From: Candidatus Zixiibacteriota bacterium
GTDB taxonomy: Bacteria; Zixibacteria; MSB-5A5; GN15; FEB-12
DNA length: 64,000 bases
Direction of reading: 5' to 3'
Assembly: GCA_019038695.1 (NCBI GenBank)
Contig: JAHOYZ010000021.1
Location: 1-64,000, forward strand
The notes under the pieces were generated by a model that saw nothing but the letters and a program-made list of their open reading frames with translations, was not told the DNA's origin and did not search any database. The translations under genes were made by a program, and so were the position numbers. Positions 43,498-52,510 of this stretch are shown here, in pieces. Every line of letters begins with the position of its first letter. Within the stretch, counting starts at the first letter, position 1.

Positions 43498-46400
43498 CTA
43501 CTTCTCTTTGAGCGAGTAGTCCATCTTGGCCAATTGTGAATACATGTTCCAGCGACGGTCACAGTCGATCTGACCGAGTTCCATCAGGTTTTTAGCCCGG
43601 TCCGGATCCATGGCCTTCAAAGTACGGAAACGGTTCTCCGAATAGGCGAAGTCGCTAAACGAAATGGACGGTGCCTTGGAATCGAGCTGTAGCGGGTTCT
43701 TGCCCAGTCCGATGAGATCCGGGTTATAGCGGTACAGCATCCAATGGCCGGATTTGACCGCCTTGTCCTCTTGTTCAAGTCCACTGGCCATGTCAATACC
43801 GTGGGCGATACAATGGCTGTAGCAGATGAGAAGGGAGGGGCCGTCGAATCGTTCAGCTTCAACCATCGCCTTGACGGTCTGGTTGTGGCTGGCTCCGATG
43901 GCTACCTGAGCTACATACACCGAACCGTAGGCCATCATCATCAATCCAAGGTCCTTTTTGCCAAGTGGTTTGCCAGCCGCAGCAAACTTGGCGGTCGAAC
44001 CGCGCGGAGTGGATTTGGACATCTGTCCGCCGGTATTGGAGTAGACTTCGGTGTCGAGGACCAGAAGGTTCACGTTGCGGCCGGAGGCCAGTACATGATC
44101 AAGTCCACCGAACCCGATGTCGTACGCCCACCCATCACCACCAATTGCCCAGATGGACTTTTTGGTTAGGAAATTGGCCACATTCTTGAGCGCCGTTACC
44201 TTGTCATTATCGGGGAGTGTGTCGAGTTTTGCCACGAGCGCCGCAACGCGTTTGCGTTGTTCCTCGATCTTCTCCTGATTGTCCTGATCGGCGTTGGCGA
44301 GGTCGTCATACATCTCGGGTGCAAGTTCTTTGGTGAGATCCAGCGCATACCTTTGGAGCTGGTCGGCGGTTAGTCGCATTCCCATGCCGAACTCGGCACA
44401 ATCTTCAAACAATGAGTTGGACCAGGCCGGTCCCAGTCCGTCGGCTCGAGTACAGAACGGAGTGGTTGGGAGGTTGCCGCCATAGATCGAACTGCACCCG
44501 GTGGCGTTGGCACACAGAGCGCGGTCGCCGAACAATTGTGTCATCAGCTTCACGTAAGGTGTCTCGCCACAGCCAGCACAAGCTCCGGAGAACTCGAAAA
44601 GTGGCTTCACGAATTGGGAACCCTTGACGGTCTCGATCTTGAACAGGGCCGGATCCGGTTCAGGCAACTGATTGTTGAAGAAATCCCAATTTGTTCTCTC
44701 CTGTTCGCGCAGTGGTGGCTGAGGAGCCATCTCAATGGCGAACTTACCGGTCTTGTTGCCCTCAGTATCCTTGACTTCGGCTGGGCAGGCATGGACGCAA
44801 ATTTCGCATCCGGTGCAATCCTCAGGCGCGACTTGCAGGGAATACCATAGTCCTTTAAAAGCCTTCGTTTTGGCTTCGACCGCCTTAAATGCCTTGGGTG
44901 CCCCTTCGAGATCAGCTTTCTGGAAGACTTTGGGGCGGATAGCCGCGTGCGGGCAAACAATCGAGCAAATGTTGCACTGGATGCACGCCTCCGTGTCCCA
45001 GACAGGAATATCGACGGCGATATTACGTTTCTCGTACTGAGTTGTAGCGGTCATGTATGTACCGTCATCAGGGAAAACGGACACCGGGAGATCATCACCA
45101 CGACCAGCGATGATTTCAGCTGTAACTGACTTGACGAACTCAGGAGCATGGTCCGGTACAATCGGGGGCATGGTGATTGTGCTGGAGACCTTGTGAGGGT
45201 AGTTCACTTCTTTGAGAGCCTCAACGGCGGCATCAACCGCCGCGAAGTTCATATCGACTACTTTTTGTCCCTTACTGCCATAGGATTTGACAATGGCATC
45301 CTTGATAGCGTCGATGGCCTTGTCCTTGGGAAGGATGTTGGAGATGAAGAAGAAGGCGGTCTGCATGATCATATTGATCCGAGAGCCAAGCCCTAACTTC
45401 TTGGCCACCGCGATGCCATCAATCACAAAGAATTTGGCTTTCTTGTCGATAACCTGTTGCTGGACTTCTTTAGGGATGTTATCCCAGACTTCGTTCGCTC
45501 CAAACGGTGAGTTTAGCAGGAAAGTGCCGCCCTCAATCAGTTTGCCAACCATGTTGTATTTCTCAAGGAACGAGAAATTATGACAGGCGACAAATTGCGC
45601 GCTATTAATCAGGTAAGGTTTGCGAATCAGTTCTTTGCCAAAGCGCAGATGTGAAACCGTGATTGCCCCGGCTTTCTTGGAATCATAGACAAAGTAACCC
45701 TGGGCGAAGTTGTCTGTGTTACCGCCGATGATCTTGATCGAGTTCTTGTTGGCTCCTACAGTGCCGTCCGATCCCAAGCCGAAGAACAGACCTCGGAAAT
45801 TGTCACCTTCGAGATCGAAGGACAGGTCCGAATCAAGTGAGGTCATGGTGACGTCATCATTGATACCTACGGTAAAGTGGTTCTTGGGGGCGTCCGCTTT
45901 CAAGTTATCGAAAACAGCCTTTGCCATGGGGGGATTGAACTCATGGGAACCCAGGCCGTATCGTCCGCCGACTATGACCGGGTGCTCGGCGAAGGGTGCT
46001 GTCTTGTCGGCCAGGGCTTCAGTCACAGCCGCCTGTACGTCAATGTACATTGGTTCACCAATGCCACCGGGTTCTTTCGTGCGGTCCATGACAGCGATCT
46101 TTTTAACTGTGGCTGGCAAAGCCTTCATGAAAGCATCCACGGAGAATGGCCGATAGAGACGAACCTTGATGAGGCCGACTTTCTCTCCCTTGGCCATGAG
46201 AGCATCAACCGTCTCATGAACGACTTCGGAGCCGGTTCCCATAATAACCACGACGTGCTCTGCCTGGGGATGGCCGATGTAGTCAAAGAGATGATACTGG
46301 CGTCCCACAACAGAAGCAAACTTGTCCATAGCATTCTGGACAATAGCCGGTGTATTCTCGTAGTACTTGTTTATCGTTTCACGGTGCTGGAAGAAAACAT

Positions 46401-47121
46401 CGGGGTTTTGAGAAGTACCCTTGATGGTCGGACTGTCGGGGGAGAGGGCGCGTTGACGCTGAGCAGCTACCAGCTTTGACGGTAGCAGATCGCGCATGTC
46501 ATCGTAGCAGATTTCCTGGACTTTTTGTACTTCGTGTGAAGTACGGAAACCGTCAAAGAAATGAACAAAAGGTACTCTGCTCTCCAGCGTGGACCTTTGG
46601 ACGATCAAGGCCAAGTCCATGACTTCCTGGACCGAACCGGAAGCAAGGAGTCCGAAGCCTGTACCTCGAACCGACATCACATCACTATGATCACCGAAAA
46701 TTGACAGAGCGTGGGTGGCCACAGCTCTGGCTGTGACATGGAACGCAGTCGGGGTCAACTCACCGGCTATCTTGAACATGTTGGGGATCATCAGCAAAAG
46801 ACCCTGTGAAGCCGTAAAGGTCGTTGTGAGAGCGCCGGTAGTCAATGCTCCATGTACGGCACCGGAGGCGCCCGCTTCGGATTGCATTTCGATTACATCG
46901 GGGATGGCACCCCAGATGTTCTTCTCACCGGCGGCCGATTTGGCGTCGGACATCTCACCCATATCCGATGACGGAGTGATGGGATAAATAGCAATAACTT
47001 CGTTGGTTGCATGAGCGACATAGGCCGCCGCCGTGTTACCATCGATAGTGACCATGCGTCGTTTGCGATCGTCATGTTTTTTCTGTTTGTCCGTAGCTGA
47101 TGCTACAGCTTCTTGACTCAT
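43498..47121 (-). CDS. nifJ: Pyruvate:ferredoxin (flavodoxin) oxidoreductase, single-chain
   Basis: Homodimeric type enzyme of 1207 residues that converts pyruvate and CoA to acetyl-CoA, CO2 and reduced ferredoxin/flavodoxin. Domains in order: pyrimidine-binding domain I ('VTIDGNTAAAYVAHATNEVI', 'IYPITPSSDMGE'), CoA-binding region, gamma domain, a two-cluster ferredoxin domain ('CIQCNICSIVCPHAAIRP' and 'CTGCEICVHACPAEV'), and the TPP domain with 'CAGCGETPYVKL', 'GDGWAYDIGFGG' and 'EVYSNTGGQMSKSTPRG'. Start supported by 'caggagat'. It follows dcd and an Fe-S-type Rrf2 regulator gene on the same strand. The oxygen-sensitive clusters point to anaerobic or low-oxygen carbon metabolism; together with gltA and pta nearby it feeds acetyl-CoA. 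Confidence 0.97.
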   Translation of the reverse strand: MSQEAVASATDKQKKHDDRKRRMVTIDGNTAAAYVAHATNEVIAIYPITPSSDMGEMSDAKSAAGEKNIWGAIPDVIEMQSEAGASGAVHGALTTGALTTTFTASQGLLLMIPNMFKIAGELTPTAFHVTARAVATHALSIFGDHSDVMSVRGTGFGLLASGSVQEVMDLALIVQRSTLESRVPFVHFFDGFRTSHEVQKVQEICYDDMRDLLPSKLVAAQRQRALSPDSPTIKGTSQNPDVFFQHRETINKYYENTPAIVQNAMDKFASVVGRQYHLFDYIGHPQAEHVVVIMGTGSEVVHETVDALMAKGEKVGLIKVRLYRPFSVDAFMKALPATVKKIAVMDRTKEPGGIGEPMYIDVQAAVTEALADKTAPFAEHPVIVGGRYGLGSHEFNPPMAKAVFDNLKADAPKNHFTVGINDDVTMTSLDSDLSFDLEGDNFRGLFFGLGSDGTVGANKNSIKIIGGNTDNFAQGYFVYDSKKAGAITVSHLRFGKELIRKPYLINSAQFVACHNFSFLEKYNMVGKLIEGGTFLLNSPFGANEVWDNIPKEVQQQVIDKKAKFFVIDGIAVAKKLGLGSRINMIMQTAFFFISNILPKDKAIDAIKDAIVKSYGSKGQKVVDMNFAAVDAAVEALKEVNYPHKVSSTITMPPIVPDHAPEFVKSVTAEIIAGRGDDLPVSVFPDDGTYMTATTQYEKRNIAVDIPVWDTEACIQCNICSIVCPHAAIRPKVFQKADLEGAPKAFKAVEAKTKAFKGLWYSLQVAPEDCTGCEICVHACPAEVKDTEGNKTGKFAIEMAPQPPLREQERTNWDFFNNQLPEPDPALFKIETVKGSQFVKPLFEFSGACAGCGETPYVKLMTQLFGDRALCANATGCSSIYGGNLPTTPFCTRADGLGPAWSNSLFEDCAEFGMGMRLTADQLQRYALDLTKELAPEMYDDLANADQDNQEKIEEQRKRVAALVAKLDTLPDNDKVTALKNVANFLTKKSIWAIGGDGWAYDIGFGGLDHVLASGRNVNLLVLDTEVYSNTGGQMSKSTPRGSTAKFAAAGKPLGKKDLGLMMMAYGSVYVAQVAIGASHNQTVKAMVEAERFDGPSLLICYSHCIAHGIDMASGLEQEDKAVKSGHWMLYRYNPDLIGLGKNPLQLDSKAPSISFSDFAYSENRFRTLKAMDPDRAKNLMELGQIDCDRRWNMYSQLAKMDYSLKEK

Positions 47122-47180
47122 TTCAAATCTCCTGCAATGTGTATGTCACGAATTGTCGCAATTCACTATTATGATAGAAC

Positions 47181-47735
47181 TCAGTCCAGCTTTGACAGAG
47201 TAATCTCCTGCTGGCTCTGGTATTTTCCTTTTTTGTCCTTATAGGATTTTTGGCAGCTATCAGCACCCTCAAGAAACAGCAGTTGGCCGATGCCTTCGTT
47301 GGCATAGATACGGACCGGTACCGGCGAGGTATTAGCCAGTGAAAGGGTGGCGAAACCTTCCCACTCCGGTTCAAAAGGAGTAACATTAACCACGATGCCG
47401 CACCGGGCATAAGTTGACTTACCGGTACAGATTGTGATGACTCCACGCGGGATACGGAAGTACTCAAGCGTTCTGCCCAGAATGAATGAATTGGCCGGAA
47501 TCAGGATCGATTCGGCCTTAACATCAGTGAATAGTTTGTCATCGACCTGTTTAGGGTCCAGCTCAGCCACACCGTCAAAGGCTGGTTTTCTGAACTTGTT
47601 TGATAGACGGAAATCATACCCGTAACAGGATACACCATAGCTGACACCAGTCCTGACTTGCTCAGCCGAGAAAGGTTCAATCATTGCCTGATTCCGTGCC
47701 ATTTCAATTATCCAACTATCCGGTTTTACAGCCAT
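47181..47735 (-). CDS. dcd: dCTP deaminase
   Basis: Protein of 184 residues of the trimeric dUTPase/dCTP-deaminase fold; converts dCTP to dUTP for thymidylate synthesis. Visible landmarks: 'VSYGVSCYGYDFRLSNKFR', 'FILGRTLEYFRIPRGVITIC', the substrate-binding 'GKSTYARCGIVVNVTPFEPE' with the catalytic Glu in 'FEPEWEG', and 'YANEGIGQLLFLEG'. ATG at 47735 with 'aaggag' upstream gives the normal length; the longer frame to 47807 is not needed. It stands between the Rrf2 gene and nifJ on the same strand. Confidence 0.95.
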   Translation of the reverse strand: MAVKPDSWIIEMARNQAMIEPFSAEQVRTGVSYGVSCYGYDFRLSNKFRKPAFDGVAELDPKQVDDKLFTDVKAESILIPANSFILGRTLEYFRIPRGVITICTGKSTYARCGIVVNVTPFEPEWEGFATLSLANTSPVPVRIYANEGIGQLLFLEGADSCQKSYKDKKGKYQSQQEITLSKLD

Positions 47736-47835
47736 CTTGTGGCGACTCCTTAACCAATCAAAATTTGTGTCGGAAGATAAGGTCAAATATGTAAAGTGTA
47801 AACACAAATCTAATGAAGAACTGGCCTGATTACCT

Positions 47836-48261
47836 TCAGGAAGGGGACTCCTGGAGCTTCTGCCACTTGACCAGGTCCTCTACTGTGTAATGCTCAAAAA
47901 CCGAGACCATTTTGCTCTCGGCGAGGACCAACAACTCCCTCAGGGCACAGAAACCGTCTTTGTCGCAAGCCGATCGATCATTGGTGCATTTCATAAGATG
48001 GTACGATCCGACAATCGCCTCTAAGACCTCTTTTGTACTTACTTCAGCGGGGTTTCTGGATAGGGAGAACCCGCCCCTGACGCCACGATGGGAACGGATG
48101 ATATCTGCCCGGGAAAGAGACTGAAATATCTTGGCCAAGAATTTCTCCGGGATATCAGTTGCTTCCGAAATTTCTGAGAGAGGAGTGGCTATATTCTGGT
48201 CTTTCTCAGCCAGGTACATGACCCCGAGGATGCCGTATTCTTCTGCTTTGGTGAACTGCAT
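47836..48261 (-). CDS. Rrf2-family transcriptional regulator, Fe-S type
   Basis: Protein of 141 residues with an N-terminal winged helix ('MQFTKAEEYGILGVMYLA', 'IPEKFLAKIFQSLSRADII', 'HRGVRGGFSLSRNPAEVS'). Cys92, Cys99 and Cys105 are spaced almost as the cluster ligands of IscR (92/98/104), so it probably senses Fe-S status, oxidative stress or NO through a bound cluster. The ATG at 48261 matches the usual family start; ATG at 48273 is an alternative. Its own promoter carries a gacct-tt-aggtc palindrome, suggesting autoregulation. dcd and nifJ follow on the same strand and may be under its control. Confidence 0.9.
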   Translation of the reverse strand: MQFTKAEEYGILGVMYLAEKDQNIATPLSEISEATDIPEKFLAKIFQSLSRADIIRSHRGVRGGFSLSRNPAEVSTKEVLEAIVGSYHLMKCTNDRSACDKDGFCALRELLVLAESKMVSVFEHYTVEDLVKWQKLQESPS

Positions 48262-48348
48262 GGTCGATTCCATATCTGTCGTCGTTGCGCCTCGCCCTAT
48301 GGCTATTACAATCCGGTCGGGCAAGCCAGTAAATCAACAAACCAATTA

Positions 48349-48377
48349 ACTATACATAATGTAGACCTTTAGGTCAA
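48349..48377 (-). promoter_or_regulatory. Promoter of the Rrf2 gene with overlapping palindrome
   Basis: On the minus strand: TTGACC, 17-base spacer, TATAGT. The inverted repeat gacctttaggtc (48364-48375) overlaps the -35 box and spacer, a plausible autoregulatory operator. Confidence 0.6.
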
Positions 48378-48505
48378 AATAAATGCTATCTTCCCTCGTT
48401 CGTCACCCGATGTCCCAAAGAACCACAACATCTGTTGACATTCGGCCTTTGGGGTTGCTAACTTAGATACTTGGTGCAGTCGGTGGATATGATACCGAGG
48501 ATGTG

Positions 48506-49057
48506 ATGGAAAATCAAACCGAGCAACAGAGCAAATCACTGCTGATTGTCTATACCGGCGACGGTAAGGGTAAAACCACAGCGGCGCTTGGTATGTGCCT
48601 GCGAGCGATTGGACATGATTGGCATGTATGTGTCATACAGTTTATCAAGGGAACTTGGAAGTACGGGGAAATTGAGGGACTCAAACGGCTTGGCGCACAC
48701 ATTGAACTGAATATTGTAGGTGAGGGGTGTGTGGGCATCATGAATGACAGAAAGGATTTCGAGGAACATCGGCAGGCGGCGCGAAATGGAGTCAAGCTCG
48801 CTATCGAAAAGATTCGATCAAATGGTTACGAACTTGTTGTCCTTGATGAGCTTAATGTGGCGGTTGATCTTGGTTTGGTGACTGACGAAGAGGTCGAGGA
48901 ATTACTGGAAGCTCGGGGTAGTAGATTGCACATGGTCATTACCGGTCGCAATGCCAGAGAGTGGTTGATCGAAAGGGCTGATCTGGTTACGGAGATGAAG
49001 GAAGTCAAACACCCTTTCCAGAAGGGTGTGCTGGCCAAAAAGGGAATTGACTGGTGA
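48506..49057 (+). CDS. cobO: Corrinoid adenosyltransferase (CobO/BtuR family)
   Basis: Protein of 183 residues. It transfers the adenosyl group of ATP to cob(I)alamin or cobyrinic acid diamide, making the coenzyme form of B12. The family P-loop 'YTGDGKGKTTAALGMCLRAI' is at residues 14-33, with 'VIQFIKGTWKYGE' and the late 'VLDELNVAVDLGLV' and 'VITGRNA'. ATG at 48506 with 'cgagg' upstream. With the riboswitch-controlled BtuB receptor at 4003 this suggests B12 salvage, although the genes are 44 kb apart. It is divergent from the Rrf2 gene; trxB follows with its own promoter. Confidence 0.94.
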   Translation: MENQTEQQSKSLLIVYTGDGKGKTTAALGMCLRAIGHDWHVCVIQFIKGTWKYGEIEGLKRLGAHIELNIVGEGCVGIMNDRKDFEEHRQAARNGVKLAIEKIRSNGYELVVLDELNVAVDLGLVTDEEVEELLEARGSRLHMVITGRNAREWLIERADLVTEMKEVKHPFQKGVLAKKGIDW

Positions 49058-49102
49058 AATGTTTAGAAATGAGAGATCTTCCCGGCCGGATTGTGGTTTA
49101 GT

Positions 49103-49130
49103 TTGGCAAGAGATTCAGGTTAATTATACG
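49103..49130 (+). promoter_or_regulatory. Candidate promoter of trxB
   Basis: TTGGCA, 16-base spacer, TATACG, 25 bases before the ATG. Confidence 0.4.
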
Positions 49131-49154
49131 GGTTACGATATAGAGGTGTGACAG

Positions 49155-50090
49155 ATGGCTGAAGAGAAAAAGTATGATATCGTTATTGTAGGCGCCGGAC
49201 CGGGTGGACTGACTGCTGGATTGTATGCGGCCAGAGCGCAACGTAAGGTCGTGTGCCTTGAGAAGCTCCAACCCGGAGGACAGATCGCCAACACCGAAGA
49301 GGTGGAGGACTATCCGGGGTTTGAACACATTTCGGGGTGGGAATTAGCTCAGAAGATGGCCGATCATGCTAAGAAATTCGGTTTGAAAATCGAATCGGAA
49401 GAAGTTGAGGAAATTTGTGTTGAAGGCGAAGACCGACTGGTGCGTTGTGCCTCCGGGACAACCTATCGGGCTAAGGCTGTCATATTATCCACAGGTGGTT
49501 CACCCGTGTATCTTGGTGTACCGGGAGAAAAGGAATATACTGGTAAGGGGGTATCCTACTGTGCCATTTGTGATGGAGCCTTCTTTCGCGATCAAGTTAT
49601 TGCCGTTGCTGGTGGGGGAGACGCCGCGGTGGAGGAGGCGATATTCCTGACGAAGTTTGGCTCCAAGGTATGCATAATTCACCGCCGTGATGAACTCCGC
49701 GCCCAGAAGATCATTCAGCAGCGAGCTTTCGACAATGACAAGATCGAGATTATCTGGGATTCGGTAGTGGAATCTGTCAATGGAGATGGCAATAAGGTAA
49801 CAGATCTTTCTATCAAGAATGTCAAAAAGGGAGACAAGTTCACACTTAAGGTTGGCGCCATATTTGTATTTATTGGCTTCCGACCCAACTCCGACATTAC
49901 CCGCGAGGCGCTTCGCAGGGACCAGGGTGGGTACATTCTCACTGACGAGAAGATGGAGACTTCCATTCCCGGCATATATGCTTGCGGAGATGTTCGGGCT
50001 CAATTAGTAAGACAGATTACCAATGCCGTTGGCGACGGTACAACAGCGGCAGTTGCGGCTGAAAAACGGCTGGAAGAATTGGGGGATTAA
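49155..50090 (+). CDS. trxB: Thioredoxin-disulfide reductase
   Basis: Flavoprotein of 311 residues that passes electrons from NADPH through FAD and a redox disulfide to thioredoxin. FAD-binding '[16 protein letters not shown]', redox-active Cys136 and Cys139 in '[10 protein letters not shown]' (CAIC where CATC is commonest), NADPH-binding '[15 protein letters not shown]' and 'HRRDELRA', and the closing FAD motif '[20 protein letters not shown]' are all present, in the order of the small-type bacterial enzyme. The 'HRRDxxR' motif favours NADPH. ATG at 49155 behind 'gaggtg'. Confidence 0.95.
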   Translation: MAEEKKYDIVIVGAGPGGLTAGLYAARAQRKVVCLEKLQPGGQIANTEEVEDYPGFEHISGWELAQKMADHAKKFGLKIESEEVEEICVEGEDRLVRCASGTTYRAKAVILSTGGSPVYLGVPGEKEYTGKGVSYCAICDGAFFRDQVIAVAGGGDAAVEEAIFLTKFGSKVCIIHRRDELRAQKIIQQRAFDNDKIEIIWDSVVESVNGDGNKVTDLSIKNVKKGDKFTLKVGAIFVFIGFRPNSDITREALRRDQGGYILTDEKMETSIPGIYACGDVRAQLVRQITNAVGDGTTAAVAAEKRLEELGD

Positions 50091-50285
50091 GTCTCCGTTC
50101 TGGTCGAACTCTGATTCCGAAGGCACAAACTAGTGAGGTCAAGTGTGCATGATCCTGCGCATTTGATGAATCAGCAGGCAGTACGAAACTGGTTTTGAAA
50201 CTGCTCTGCTGTTGTCTGGAAGATACCATACAGCGCCTAAGTCGCGTCATACATTGAACAAGCTACAATCTTGAACGTCCCTATG

Positions 50286-50314
50286 TTGAATAACGGCATG
50301 TGGATTGCTATATA
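50286..50314 (+). promoter_or_regulatory. Candidate promoter of the structured leader
   Basis: TTGAAT, 17-base spacer, TATATA; RNA would begin near 50321. The preceding stretch 50091-50285 shows no gene. Confidence 0.45.
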
Positions 50315-50320
50315 TGCATA

Positions 50321-50428
50321 GCGGTGATAATTATCTTTCAGGGAAATTCCTGGGAGTGGTGCGCGCTGGTATTCCAGCCACCTGACATCTGAGTCGGGCA
50401 ATCCCCCTCCACCACTCCCAGTTTTTTT
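50321..50428 (+). ncRNA. Structured leader RNA or small RNA ending in an intrinsic terminator
   Basis: After the promoter at 50286, a perfect 12-base helix ctgggagtggtg (50350-50361) / caccactcccag (50410-50421) is followed by seven T. Inside it lie two further helices, ctgg/ccag and cctgac/gtcggg, giving a three-way junction. Just upstream, 'cagg' and 'cctg' around 50340-50352 could pair and compete with the terminator helix. It stands 45 bases before the kinase gene at 50474, so it may be an attenuator for the kinase operon or an independent small RNA. No known riboswitch consensus recognised. Confidence 0.5.
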
Positions 50429-50473
50429 TATCCAACCCGACTCTTCATTCAAAATCTGCCGATATATAGGTTG

Positions 50474-52462
50474 ATGTATCAGAACACGCAAAAAGCATTC
50501 GAGAAGTTTGTTGCTGATCACAAACCTGGGTTGATGGTCAGGTTGAGCCATCTGATTATCGTACAGGTGGCTTTTGTGTTTGCGGCTTTCATCTTGATAG
50601 TCCTGTATCCCAGTGCTCAGGGATCGTGGAGTAGGGATACCGAGCGTCTAACAGCGCATTTGAAGGTGCATGAATCGCAGATGCTGACGGTTATGGGCGA
50701 CTCGAACGGTGGGCCAGCTGATTCGCTGACACAAGCCAGGGCCGAGGTTGTTTTGGGGGAGACAATGGCTGTGGACAAGGGCATTGTCTTAGCCCAACTT
50801 CGTTTTCACCAATCTGATGGAGAATCTCTGGAGTGTTGGTATCGGCCTGATACTACGGCAGCCGTCGGCCAGGATCTGGATATCTTGTGCGAAGTCAGAG
50901 CCATTGATGACCGGCAGTTGTGGGGTGCAGATCTGCATGGGCGTTTGATTCCTCTTGAACTGGATAACGAACGTATCCTGTACGGTTATTCATTCGGAGA
51001 AGAAACCGGCAATACAGCGTTGCTCCTTTTTGTGTGGGAACATAATCTTCTGGTGTCTGACCGGTCCGCAATGCTCTATGCCTTGTTGATTCTCTTCCTC
51101 GGCGCGACACTGTCGGCGTTGTTGATGGTCTATCTCATCATTCGACGGTTCAACCATCCATACCGCCTCCTCCTTCATGGTCTCGAACAAACGGCACAAG
51201 GAGAAATGTATTTCGAAATTAAGGGAGAGGGTGAACAGGAATTGGATCGAGTGCGAACTGCCTTTAACCAAATATCTCGAACTTTGTGGGATGACCAGCA
51301 AAAGATGGCGCAGTATGACCATCGACTGAAAGATGCCACTGTAAGTCTGAAGGAGTCACAGATTCTGCTCGGGACGATCATTGAAAACTCACCAGTCGGG
51401 GTGGTGGCAAGCGATCTCAACGGTAGTATTATCATTTTCAATCGCAAAGCATCGGAGCTTTTTGGTTATAGTATTCGGGAGGCAATGGGTAGTCCACTGG
51501 AGACAATATTCGACAGAGCAGTTGACTCTCAGACCGACGAAGAGAAATCCACCGATAGCGAATCAGGGTTTGAGATTGTTGGACGCAGGAAGGATGACAG
51601 CCATTTTCCAGCCTACCTGATAAGCCTGCCGTTAGCCGCTGGCGACGGATCTCCGATTGCGCAACTGTACATGGTCCGGGATATTACCGAAAGTAAGCGG
51701 TTTCAGGAAATGATGATTCGGTTGGACCGGTTCTATAACCGCGGACGGATGTCGGGCGAGATTGCTCACGAAATCAATAACCACCTGTCGGTTCTGTCCG
51801 GAAATCTGGAATTGCTGCCACTTGCTATGGCGAGAGGAGAGCAAGAGAAAACTGATCGCAATCTGCAACAAATGCGGGAAGCTGTTGAACGCATAAATCG
51901 CTTCTCGGATGGACTGATGGACAGCAATCAGAGTGTCCAGGGTGATGTTACACTTGAAGTGTGTGATGTGAACCAATTGGTAGAGAATGTGATCACATTT
52001 CTAAAACCACAGAATCGTTTCGATAGGGTTACCATTGATACGCGTCTATCGACGAGTGTTCCACTGGTGCAAATTGATGCGGCACAGGTTCAGCAGGTAT
52101 TGGTGAACCTGGTTGATAATGCTGCTGAGGCCATCTGCGATAGTGGAGTTGAGGGACACATTGTTGTTTCTACAGCGACTACTGTTATCTGCGGTGAGCG
52201 GGCTGCCTGTATTGAGGTTTCCGACAATGGTCCAGGAGTACCGTCTGATAAGGTAGACAGGCTCTTTGAGCACCGTTTTACGACCAAACTACGGGGAAAT
52301 GGAATTGGGTTGGTGACCTGCCGGAAAATACTCGACGGCCATAACGGTCAAATTACATACGCCTATGACCAGGGTGCGATCTTCACCCTCTGTTTGCCCG
52401 TCTGGCAGTCTGCCGATTTTGACGTGACTTCGTTTTCTTCAACGCTTATGCCCAGTGCGTAG
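50474..52462 (+). CDS. Membrane-bound PAS-domain sensor histidine kinase
   Basis: Protein of about 662 residues. Membrane helices near residues 25-48 and 195-218 enclose a periplasmic sensor domain of about 145 residues. A HAMP-like segment follows ('PYRLLLHGLEQTAQGEMYF'), a PAS domain (about 295-410, 'IIENSPVGVVASDLNGSIII', 'YMVRDITESKRF'), a DHp helix with phospho-acceptor His432 in 'SGEIAHEINNHLSVLSGN', and an ATP-binding domain with 'NLVDNAAEAI', 'SDNGPGV' and 'GNGIGLVTCRKI'. All kinase motifs are intact. No response regulator is adjacent; a second kinase follows 48 bases later. ATG at 50474 with only a short 'agg' upstream. Confidence 0.9.
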   Translation: MYQNTQKAFEKFVADHKPGLMVRLSHLIIVQVAFVFAAFILIVLYPSAQGSWSRDTERLTAHLKVHESQMLTVMGDSNGGPADSLTQARAEVVLGETMAVDKGIVLAQLRFHQSDGESLECWYRPDTTAAVGQDLDILCEVRAIDDRQLWGADLHGRLIPLELDNERILYGYSFGEETGNTALLLFVWEHNLLVSDRSAMLYALLILFLGATLSALLMVYLIIRRFNHPYRLLLHGLEQTAQGEMYFEIKGEGEQELDRVRTAFNQISRTLWDDQQKMAQYDHRLKDATVSLKESQILLGTIIENSPVGVVASDLNGSIIIFNRKASELFGYSIREAMGSPLETIFDRAVDSQTDEEKSTDSESGFEIVGRRKDDSHFPAYLISLPLAAGDGSPIAQLYMVRDITESKRFQEMMIRLDRFYNRGRMSGEIAHEINNHLSVLSGNLELLPLAMARGEQEKTDRNLQQMREAVERINRFSDGLMDSNQSVQGDVTLEVCDVNQLVENVITFLKPQNRFDRVTIDTRLSTSVPLVQIDAAQVQQVLVNLVDNAAEAICDSGVEGHIVVSTATTVICGERAACIEVSDNGPGVPSDKVDRLFEHRFTTKLRGNGIGLVTCRKILDGHNGQITYAYDQGAIFTLCLPVWQSADFDVTSFSSTLMPSA

Positions 52463-52510
52463 ACATAGCTTTTTGTTGCAGCCAGGAGCTCGCGCCTCTT
52501 TCTTCATTAC

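Noticed and set aside
50350-50421. Possible tRNA because of the 12-base closing helix
   Set aside because: No GTTCGA loop, no canonical D and anticodon arms, and it ends in a T run as terminators do.
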